Shown: positions 57,229 to 64,000 of the stretch, one piece after another
Numbering within the stretch: the first letter of the stretch is position 1
Layout of the letters: each line of letters opens with the position of its first letter
Source of the DNA: Qipengyuania psychrotolerans
GTDB lineage: Bacteria > Pseudomonadota > Alphaproteobacteria > Sphingomonadales > Sphingomonadaceae
Length of the DNA: 64,000 bases
Reading direction: 5' to 3'
Assembly: GCF_019711355.1 (NCBI RefSeq)
Contig: NZ_CP081297.1
Coordinates: 2,377,001-2,441,000, forward strand
Program-made: the position numbers and the translations under genes
Notes under the pieces: generated by a model
Database searches by the model: none
Seen by the model: the letters and a program-made list of their open reading frames with translations, nothing else
Told to the model about the DNA's origin: nothing

Positions 57229-57819
57229 ATGCAGCGATCAATTAATCGGGTCATGACAGCCGCACTCGCCATTTGTGTCCTGGCAACGACCGGCTGTGCC
57301 TACAGCAGCACGCCGTACCAGCCGGTTTCTTCGTCAAACAGGATTTCGGGCGGGTACAGCGATGAACGGCTCAGCGAAAACCGCTTCAGAGTGTCTTTTG
57401 CCGGCAATTCACTGACCTCGCGCGAGCAGGTCGAGAGCTACCTGCTGTTCCGCGCCGCCGAACTGACGCTTGAGCAAGGCCGCACCTGGTTCGTGATCGA
57501 AGACCGGGTCGTCGAACACGAGGTCGAGCGCAGGGTAATGGCTGACCCCCTCTACGATCCCTGGTATGGTTCCTATTACGGTTACTGGCGCCCTTACTGG
57601 AGGTATTACGGGCCGCGCGGCTGGCGGGCATGGTACCCCTATTACGGCCATTCCTTCTGGACCGACCACGTCGATGTCCGCGAGGTCGACCGGTTCGAGG
57701 CGATCGCCGAAATAAGGCTCGGCGATGGCCCGATGCCCAACGGCAATCTGCGCGCCTTCGATGCGCGAGAAGTGATTGCCCGGATTGGCCCGCGCGTGAA
57801 ATATCCCGGCGACGATTAA
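57229..57819 (+). CDS. CC0125/CC1285-family lipoprotein
   Basis: 196 residues. The signal peptide ends with lipobox ATTGC (C23). The family core is GGYSDERLSENRFRVSFAGNSLTSREQVESYLLFRAAELT in several short parts, then a Tyr/Trp-rich segment (GSYYGYWRPYWRYYG). It is probably an outer-membrane lipoprotein; role unknown. GAGGAG lies 6 nt upstream of ATG 57229. It overlaps the converging efflux operon by 4 nt. Confidence 0.87.
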   Translation: MQRSINRVMTAALAICVLATTGCAYSSTPYQPVSSSNRISGGYSDERLSENRFRVSFAGNSLTSREQVESYLLFRAAELTLEQGRTWFVIEDRVVEHEVERRVMADPLYDPWYGSYYGYWRPYWRYYGPRGWRAWYPYYGHSFWTDHVDVREVDRFEAIAEIRLGDGPMPNGNLRAFDAREVIARIGPRVKYPGDD

Positions 57820-58982
57820 TCGCGCGGAGTTGCGCGGGTACCGTCCGCGATGTTGCCCGAGGGGTTGAGGATGACCCGCTCTCCCTCTTGCAAGCCACCG
57901 AGAACTTGTGCGAAATCCTCGTTGATGTAGCCGACCTCGATATCCCGCAACTGCGCCTTGCCGCCGTTCTCGACGAACACCTGCCAGCCGCCTTCCGGTG
58001 CCCGGAACAGCGCGCCCACCGGCACGCGAACGACTTCATTCTCGCTCCAGAGGATCACCGTGGCATCGACCTGGTACCCGTGGCCGAGCCGCGCAATGCG
58101 CTGGGCGGCAGCGGGCTCGAAATCGATGATCACATTGACCCGCTGCTCCTCGATGCCGAGCGCGGATATCTTGAGCTTCCCGAAGGGTTCGATCCGGCGC
58201 ACCCGGCCTGGCAGTGCATCCTCACCTCCCCAGCGGGTTATCTTCACAGCATCACCCGGTTCGATCTGCGCCGCCTCCCTGGAAAGTAGGTCTGCAACCA
58301 CTTCGATGCGCGCGGGATTACCGATTTCAACCAGCGCTGCTCCCTGTGTGACCACGCCTTCGCTTTCGACAAGGCGGCGCAAGACCACTCCGCTTTCAGG
58401 CGAGCGCACTGCCACAGCGCCGCCCGACGGCAGGCCGGACGCAGCAGGCTCGGCCAGCAGGCTTTGCAGTCGGCGGGTTTCTGCGCGCGTTCTGGCCAGT
58501 TCGCTGCGGGCCGAGGACGCAGCCGCACGCCGGGCGTCGAGCTCTGCCTTGGCCAAGAAGCCGCGATCCGCCAGCGCCTCGGCCCGGCCAAGATCCGCCT
58601 CGGCTAGCCGCAGCGCCGCAGACGCGCTTGCCTCGCCCGCGCGCGAACCCGAGATCGCATTGGCAATTTCCGCGCGGCTACGTTTGTCGAGTGGCTGGGA
58701 CGGGATGCCCGCCATGCGCGCAATTACCGTCTGGCCGGCCACCACCTGATCGCCGGGCTCAAGTTCGATCCGCGTTACATACCCGGTCACGGGGGCCGTC
58801 ACGGTGTAGAGGTCATGCACACGGGTCACCCCGTCATCGGTCAGTCCGACTTCCATCGGCCCCTGAGTGACCGAACCAAGGTCGACCGCCTCTGCCTCCG
58901 GCCAGAAGCTGTAGGCAAGGCCCGCCACCAGCAGCGCGGCGATGATCATGGCCCAGCGCCAACTCTTGATCCGCGCCCACAT
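57816..58982 (-). CDS. Periplasmic adaptor of an ABC efflux system (HlyD/MacA-like)
   Basis: 388 residues. One N-terminal span (WAMIIAALLVAGLAYSFW), then barrel-lipoyl segments (VTAPVTGYVTRIELEPGDQVVAG), an Ala/Arg-rich coiled hairpin at about 105-185 and a C-terminal beta-barrel with DATVILWSENEVVRVPVGALFR. The ATG at 58982 overlaps the permease stop by one base (TGATG). The third gene of a three-gene operon; probably links the inner-membrane permease to an outer-membrane channel. Confidence 0.88.
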   Translation of the reverse strand: MWARIKSWRWAMIIAALLVAGLAYSFWPEAEAVDLGSVTQGPMEVGLTDDGVTRVHDLYTVTAPVTGYVTRIELEPGDQVVAGQTVIARMAGIPSQPLDKRSRAEIANAISGSRAGEASASAALRLAEADLGRAEALADRGFLAKAELDARRAAASSARSELARTRAETRRLQSLLAEPAASGLPSGGAVAVRSPESGVVLRRLVESEGVVTQGAALVEIGNPARIEVVADLLSREAAQIEPGDAVKITRWGGEDALPGRVRRIEPFGKLKISALGIEEQRVNVIIDFEPAAAQRIARLGHGYQVDATVILWSENEVVRVPVGALFRAPEGGWQVFVENGGKAQLRDIEVGYINEDFAQVLGGLQEGERVILNPSGNIADGTRATPRD

Positions 58983-61345
58983 CAGTCGCGCGCCTTGAGG
59001 ACCCGCACCATGTCGAGCCTTGCAACGCGGCGCGCCACGATCAGCGCGGTTGCACTGGCCGAAGCCAGCACCACCAGCGTCGCGAAGCCATAGCTGGACC
59101 TGTTGGGTGCAAAGGGAAGGCGGAAAAGATCCGAACTGAACATGCTGACCATCAGCTGGGCCAGCCAAAAGCCGGTTACGCACCCGAACGGAACGGCGAT
59201 CGCAACCAGCAGGGCCAGTTCTCCAAGCAGGACGATCCCCACTTCACTGCGATGATAGCCGAGTACCCGCATCGTCGCGAGTTCATGCGCGCGTTCGGAA
59301 AACAGAATGCGCGCGCTGTTGTAGACCACGCCGACAGCGATGGCCGATGCGAACGAGATGTAGAAACCCATCATCGAAATGATATTTTCGTCAATTATCT
59401 GTTCGAACAGTTTCATCGCTGCGTCACGCTCCGTCAATCCGAGGACCTGGGGCATTTCGCCCAGTTCGATGATGAGCCGGTCGCGGTAAAGCGGATCGAT
59501 CAGCAGGTTCGCGCTGCCGACCGGCGTGCCATCGCGGGTGAGGCGGGACAGGGCCTCGCTGCGCGCATATGCGCGGGTTCCGATGAGTTCGTCGATGATG
59601 CTCGCGACTGTCAGCGTGGTCCTAGTCTGGCGCCCGCCCAGCAATTCCACCTCCGCGCGGTCCCCCGGGGCGAGCGCGAGCTTGGTTGCCAGCGGCCTGC
59701 TGAGCATCAGGCCCGCGGCGGGCAGCGGGACTTCATAGCCGTCGGCGTCGACCCGCACAGTCAGGCGGTCGTCGCTGCCGGCCGCCTCTATTCCGACCCG
59801 CTCCGACCGGGCACCATTGCGCAGAACGACCGGAACCGCGCGCGCAGGCTCGACCCTCAGAACGCCCGGAAGCGAGGCCAGCTCAGTCAGGACCTTTTCG
59901 TTCTGGGGCTCGATGAAGGTGACGGAGAGATCTTGGCGCTGCGCGCGGAAGAAGTAGTTGTCCAGCATCGCGCGCGACCCGTCGATAAACTGAATGGTCG
60001 CGAACAGCAGGCCGAGCGACAGGGCAACGCCGCTCACAGTCACTGCCGAGCGCCCGGGCCATCGTGCAATATGGCGAACGATCATGCTCCCGACGGCGGA
60101 AATTCCTGCCCATCGCCCCAGCTTCTCGCTCATGCCCGCACGGTAGATTGGCGGAGGCGGAGGAGACATTGCAACGGCCGGGGTCAAGGCGGCCGCCGCT
60201 CGGACACCGCCGATAGCGCCGATGCCGGCTGATCCAAAAGCCATGGCCGCGCCGGTCGCGAAAACGCTCGCGGACACCTGATAGTAGAGGAAGGGGAACC
60301 GGTAATATTCGGCATATTGCTCGGTCATGGAACGTCCCATCCACCATCCGACGGAGGAACCCAGCACGATGCCGATCAACGCGACTGCGATGGCAAATTT
60401 CAAATAGTGCCAGCCGATCTCTGCATTTCCGTAGCCGAAGGCCTTCATCAGCCCGATCTCTTCGCGCTCGGTCCGGATGATCCGGCCAAGCACAACATAA
60501 ACAAGGAAGGTGGATACCAGCAGGAAGATCGGCGGAATAATGGTGGTCATCGCCTCCAGCTGATCGAGTTCACTGTTGAGGAAGGCGTTAGACAGGTGGT
60601 CTTCACGGCCAACTGCACCGGTGCCGCCATAAGGCCCGACGATCGCATCGACATGGCGGATAACTTCCCGCTCGCTCGCACCGCGCTCCAGCTTCAGCGA
60701 TAACGCGTTGATCGCGCCCGTGTGACCGGACGCAGCCTCAAGCGCTTTCTCGCCCATCCAGAAGATCCCGAATCGTCTCGCATCGGGGACCAGTTCGCCC
60801 GGCGCAATCGACCAGATGTAATCCGGTGCGAGGCCGATCCCGACCACCTTCAGGCGAATCCGGCTACCGTAGATAATGGCATCGATATGCGCGCCCAGGC
60901 CTATTTCGTTGGCATCGGCGAAGGCCTTGTCGATCACCACCTCGTCGCTCTTGTCGACCACGGGGCCGCGCCCCCTGATCACTACCAGCTGATTGAGTTT
61001 GCTATGCCCGCCTGCACCGACCGAGTTGATGAGCGCCCGCACCGGTTCGATCCGGCCCGGAAATTCAAGCGTGGCAAATTGTTCTATCCGGCCTTCTGCA
61101 ATGGCCGCGCCGTCGATCGCCTCGACCCGCTGCACGATGCTGCGCGGGGCGCGGGTCATGCTGACGAAGACGTCGGCATATTTGTAGCGATCATAATAGG
61201 CATCACGTGTCTCGGTGAGCGAGTGGTGCACACCCATCGCCATCACGAAGGTCGCCATCGCGGCCCCGATCACCAGCCCGATCGCCAAGGCCTGTCCGCG
61301 CAAGCGCCACAGATCACGCATCAGCTTGGTATCGAGCGCTCTCAC
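58982..61345 (-). CDS. ABC transporter permease (FtsX/MacB-like, two-module)
   Basis: 787 residues. N-terminal span ([22 protein letters not shown]), a periplasmic domain at about 45-245, three spans (about 255-400), a Pro-rich linker ([10 protein letters not shown]), a second span plus periplasmic domain, and three C-terminal spans. Two FtsX-type cores with [12 protein letters not shown] and [15 protein letters not shown] are visible, the coupling segments. Forms an exporter with the ATPase upstream (4-nt overlap) and adaptor downstream. Confidence 0.88.
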   Translation of the reverse strand: MRALDTKLMRDLWRLRGQALAIGLVIGAAMATFVMAMGVHHSLTETRDAYYDRYKYADVFVSMTRAPRSIVQRVEAIDGAAIAEGRIEQFATLEFPGRIEPVRALINSVGAGGHSKLNQLVVIRGRGPVVDKSDEVVIDKAFADANEIGLGAHIDAIIYGSRIRLKVVGIGLAPDYIWSIAPGELVPDARRFGIFWMGEKALEAASGHTGAINALSLKLERGASEREVIRHVDAIVGPYGGTGAVGREDHLSNAFLNSELDQLEAMTTIIPPIFLLVSTFLVYVVLGRIIRTEREEIGLMKAFGYGNAEIGWHYLKFAIAVALIGIVLGSSVGWWMGRSMTEQYAEYYRFPFLYYQVSASVFATGAAMAFGSAGIGAIGGVRAAAALTPAVAMSPPPPPIYRAGMSEKLGRWAGISAVGSMIVRHIARWPGRSAVTVSGVALSLGLLFATIQFIDGSRAMLDNYFFRAQRQDLSVTFIEPQNEKVLTELASLPGVLRVEPARAVPVVLRNGARSERVGIEAAGSDDRLTVRVDADGYEVPLPAAGLMLSRPLATKLALAPGDRAEVELLGGRQTRTTLTVASIIDELIGTRAYARSEALSRLTRDGTPVGSANLLIDPLYRDRLIIELGEMPQVLGLTERDAAMKLFEQIIDENIISMMGFYISFASAIAVGVVYNSARILFSERAHELATMRVLGYHRSEVGIVLLGELALLVAIAVPFGCVTGFWLAQLMVSMFSSDLFRLPFAPNRSSYGFATLVVLASASATALIVARRVARLDMVRVLKARD

Positions 61346-62082
61346 CAGACCATCTCCGATGCGGAAATGCGGACGTCATTGGTCTGGATCGACGCGATTT
61401 GCCCGTCGAGGAAATTGAACACCCGGTCGGCCATGGCGGCGATCCCGGCGTTGTGGGTTATCAGGATCAGCGTCGTGCCGAGTTCGCGATTGGCCTGCGC
61501 CAGCGTCTCGAGAACCCTGACCCCGGTTGCGCTGTCGAGCGCCCCGGTAGGCTCGTCGCACAAGAGGACGCCCGGCCGCTTCGCGATGGCGCGGGCCACG
61601 GCCACCCGCTGCTGTTCGCCGCCGGAAAGCTGGGCCGGGAAATGGTGCCGCCGGTCTGCTAGGCCGACCAGCTCCAGAGCATCTTTCGCCGGCATGGGAT
61701 CATCTGCGATATCGATAACCAGCCGCACGTTCTCTTCGGCAGTCAGGCTGGGAATGAGGTTGTAGAACTGGAAGATGAACCCGATGCTGGCCCGGCGAAA
61801 CCGCGTTAGCTCGGCTTCGTTCAGCGCAGTGAGTTCGGTATCGCGGTACCATAATTGACCTGACGTGGGTCGGTCGAGCCCGCCGATAATATTGAGCAGC
61901 GTCGACTTGCCGCTTCCCGACGGGCCCAGCAGCACGAGGATCTCGCCGGCCTTGATCTCGAGGTCCACGCCGCGCAGGGCATGCACCTGGGTTTCACCCG
62001 TGATGTAAGTCTTTTTGAGCGATTGCCCGACAAAAGCGGTTTCGCGTCTTTTTGACGGCTTCGTATCGACCGCATCTGACAT
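61342..62082 (-). CDS. ABC transporter ATP-binding protein (MacB/LolD-like)
   Basis: 246 residues. Walker [11 protein letters not shown]-loop [18 protein letters not shown] (the LolD/MacB form), signature [15 protein letters not shown], Walker [13 protein letters not shown] and switch THNAG. First gene of the efflux operon; its stop overlaps the permease start by 4 nt. Confidence 0.93.
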   Translation of the reverse strand: MSDAVDTKPSKRRETAFVGQSLKKTYITGETQVHALRGVDLEIKAGEILVLLGPSGSGKSTLLNIIGGLDRPTSGQLWYRDTELTALNEAELTRFRRASIGFIFQFYNLIPSLTAEENVRLVIDIADDPMPAKDALELVGLADRRHHFPAQLSGGEQQRVAVARAIAKRPGVLLCDEPTGALDSATGVRVLETLAQANRELGTTLILITHNAGIAAMADRVFNFLDGQIASIQTNDVRISASEMVW

Positions 62083-62161
62083 TATCCGACGATAGGCAAA
62101 GGGCCCGATGCGCGCGCTAAGGGACTATCCTTAGTTGCAGGCAGGCCCCTGAACTTCGCGG

Positions 62162-63196
62162 TCAATGACCTGGTGCAGCACCGAGCAGGAACGCGAGGCC
62201 GGCACCATACACGACAATCACTGCGAGCGAATCTTCTCCCATCCTCAGAATGGTTCGATCACGCCGTTCCACCAGTCCGAGCACGAAAACGCCGGACATC
62301 AACAGGGCAAGAAGCGCTGCCATCGCCTCGAACGGACCTGCCAGCCCAAGCACCGGCGGCCCGCTCGAGACAGCGTCGATGATCAGGATGAACGAAAAAT
62401 TGAAGAGGTTGGACCCGAATACTTCACCGATTGCCAGTTCGTAGCGCTGGTGACGAATGGCGCCGATAATGGCCGAAAACTCGGGCAGCGACGTTGCGGC
62501 CGACACGAAGAGAAAACCCATCAGGCTGCCGCCGATCCCGGTCTGCGTGGCGATGCGAGCCGCCGTTGCTGCGAGCGTCGCCCCTGCAACCATGATGATC
62601 GCTGCCAGTATCGACAACCAGAGGAGCAGTGTGCGCCAGCTGATCTCACTCTGCTTGGCAGCCTCGGCGAAAGCCCGTTCCGGCTGGTCGATCACTTGCC
62701 ACATCGGCCGCCGTTCCGTGCGATCGGCGATATGGATCGACGCAATAGAGGCGGCAAAAATTATGGCTGGCCATAGATAGGGTCCGCCTATGGGTGCGCG
62801 GCCATCGGAAGTGATCGCCGCAATGATAAGCGCAAGGACCATCATCCCCGACACGCCCTGGATCAGCGTGACCGGCCGCGCCACGACCGAGGTCAGCGGT
62901 CGCGGTCCCAGCAGCATGTCGGCAATTGCAAGCAACAGAACATTGAACGCCGCGCTGCCCAGGACGTCGTTCATTGCAAGCAGCGGAGCACCGATGGCCG
63001 CTGCGGTCGTCGCTGTCGCCAATTCAGGCAGGGATGTAATGCCGCCAAGTACAAGCAGCCCGGCAAACCCTTGGCCCAGACTTGTCTTGTCACTGAGCGC
63101 CACGACGAAACGAGGCAGGCGCGTGCCCGCCCACCACACCGCGCTGGCGGCAAGGCAGAAGCCGATGATCGGTGGCGCGAGGGTAACTCCGCTCAC
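62162..63196 (-). CDS. Na+/Ca2+ exchanger-family membrane protein
   Basis: 344 residues, about ten spans. Both alpha-repeats are visible: ITSLPELATATTAAAIGAPLLAMNDVLGSAAFN and SAATSLPEFSAIIGAIRHQRYELAIGEVFGSNLFN, given here in part; the pair S-L-P-E holds the transported cation. GTG 63196 is chosen as it begins where the fold begins; the frame is open to 63370 but residues there do not resemble the family. It may complement the P-type ATPase in cation homeostasis. Confidence 0.8.
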   Translation of the reverse strand: MSGVTLAPPIIGFCLAASAVWWAGTRLPRFVVALSDKTSLGQGFAGLLVLGGITSLPELATATTAAAIGAPLLAMNDVLGSAAFNVLLLAIADMLLGPRPLTSVVARPVTLIQGVSGMMVLALIIAAITSDGRAPIGGPYLWPAIIFAASIASIHIADRTERRPMWQVIDQPERAFAEAAKQSEISWRTLLLWLSILAAIIMVAGATLAATAARIATQTGIGGSLMGFLFVSAATSLPEFSAIIGAIRHQRYELAIGEVFGSNLFNFSFILIIDAVSSGPPVLGLAGPFEAMAALLALLMSGVFVLGLVERRDRTILRMGEDSLAVIVVYGAGLAFLLGAAPGH

Positions 63197-63424
63197 CGCC
63201 CGTTTCCCGTCACGCCGACTGGAAACGGCGAAGTCTGATGAAGCAGAAGTTTGGTGGAGCGCATTGCCGCTCAGGTTCGCAGAGTGCGCCCGGTCCGCTC
63301 CATCCGTAAGTGTCCTGAGTGCAGCGATTAAGGAGGGTTCCGTATAGGCTGCGACCTGCCCCGACCTCATGCTTGATCAAGACGCCGGAGACTCGCCCCC
63401 GCGTCACCCTTCTAGGAGATCGCA

Positions 63425-64000
63425 GTGATTGGCAGCCAGTTCAGAAACTATGCTGAAATCGGACCGCGTACCGCCACGACCTCATACGGTTCGCGCACTT
63501 CGCCGCAAGGAATCTTTCGCCCTAAAAGCGAGGTGCCTCGCCTGCTGGCGTGCATTGATGACGGGGAGATGGCAAAAGCCGTTTCGGCGCAGGCACTGGC
63601 GATTGCCTGCAGTCTGGGCATGGAAGTGACGTTTGCCCGCGTAATCGATGCCCCGGGCCAATTTGCATCGCCAGCGGACCCGATCGAATGGCAGCTGCGG
63701 CGGCGGACACAGCAAGAGGACCTGCGCCGCTTTTCCGGTCAGGAAGAAGGCCAGGTAATTACCAACAGGGTGCTTCTGGCCGGTACGCCAGCCGACGAAT
63801 TGAGCGACTGGGCGCTAGATCATGGTGCCACTCTGCTGGCCACGGGGCGGCGGCGCTTCGAAGACGGCAGGGGCATGGGTTCAACGGCCCAGTCGCTGCT
63901 TGAACGCGGCGAACACTCACTGCTGATAGTCCCACCAGGCCAACCGCGAAAAGGCCCGTATCGCAGGATCATGGTTCCCATCGACGGTTCCGGCCGCGGA
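63425..64000 (+). CDS. Universal stress protein, partial at right edge
   Basis: 192 codons visible, running off the right edge. GTG 63425 follows AGGAG by 6-7 nt. The first Usp domain spans about 25-175 (VPRLLACIDDGEMAKAVSAQALAIACSLG, ATLLATGRRRFEDGRGMGSTAQSLLERGEHSLLIVPP in parts), and a second begins at about 183 with RRIMVPIDGSG. It is a tandem Usp, like the gene at 47682-48500. Confidence 0.82.
   Translation, partial: MIGSQFRNYAEIGPRTATTSYGSRTSPQGIFRPKSEVPRLLACIDDGEMAKAVSAQALAIACSLGMEVTFARVIDAPGQFASPADPIEWQLRRRTQQEDLRRFSGQEEGQVITNRVLLAGTPADELSDWALDHGATLLATGRRRFEDGRGMGSTAQSLLERGEHSLLIVPPGQPRKGPYRRIMVPIDGSGRG

Noticed and set aside
63365..63385. TTGATCAAG near the usp at the right edge as an FNR/FixK box
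   Set aside because: The half-sites touch; a FixK/FNR site needs four bases between TTGAT and ATCAA.

Overview
The window is high-GC, gene-dense bacterial chromosome. Class Ia ribonucleotide reductase, GyrB, GuaA, TldD, PutA, LOV and HWE-type sensory proteins, PilZ, CHRD and CC0125/CC1285-type lipoproteins and a short Pro-rich protein together suggest an aerobic alphaproteobacterium. Sphingomonadales, probably an Erythrobacter-like member of the Erythrobacteraceae, fits best; this is judged from protein style, not from a search. I found no rRNA, tRNA, insertion sequence, prophage or CRISPR array.

Layout. (1) 1-7.3 kb: aerobic dNTP synthesis. nrdA and nrdB lie on the minus strand, separated by a glycosyltransferase, a DUF2171 gene and a hairpin-rich non-coding stretch. 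A TIR-domain gene with a TTG start follows nrdB by 6 nt and runs off the left edge. (2) 7.7-12.4 kb: an acyl-CoA ligase, then a TIR-TM-TPR protein with an unrecognised beta-rich partner gene downstream. (3) 12.4-28.3 kb: mostly housekeeping: guaA, a CHRD lipoprotein, two tandem endonuclease III-family genes, tldD, a zf-CHCC protein, an orphan ABC ATPase, nadB, a PilZ protein, an alpha/beta hydrolase, sdaA, gyrB and an AI-2E-family permease. (4) 28.3-40.6 kb: central metabolism: putA, glpD-mtnP (4-nt overlap), a divergent PEP carboxylase, an FAD-linked oxidase and a patatin. (5) 40.6-46.1 kb: a sensory block with a single-domain response regulator facing a large CheB-CheR-PAS-HWE kinase that is translationally coupled to a short LOV photoreceptor protein, then class I aldolase.

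(6) 46-64 kb: a stress and low-oxygen-type island. It holds a FixL-like kinase (heme-PAS ligand residues appear conserved) and FixJ, two tandem-domain universal stress proteins, Hsp20, DUF2267, an L,D-transpeptidase, an LptB-like ATPase, a P-type Ca2+/Mg2+-type ATPase, a MacB-like ABC efflux operon, a Na+/Ca2+-exchanger-like protein and a bactofilin-like membrane protein. Short TACG-containing elements recur in front of several of these genes and could be FixJ-type sites.

Most worth following up: the two TIR loci (candidate immunity or signalling modules), the LOV/CheB-CheR/HWE/response-regulator set, the FixLJ island with its repeated elements, an NrdA without an ATP-cone, and the ATPase whose reading frame is separated from its best start codon.
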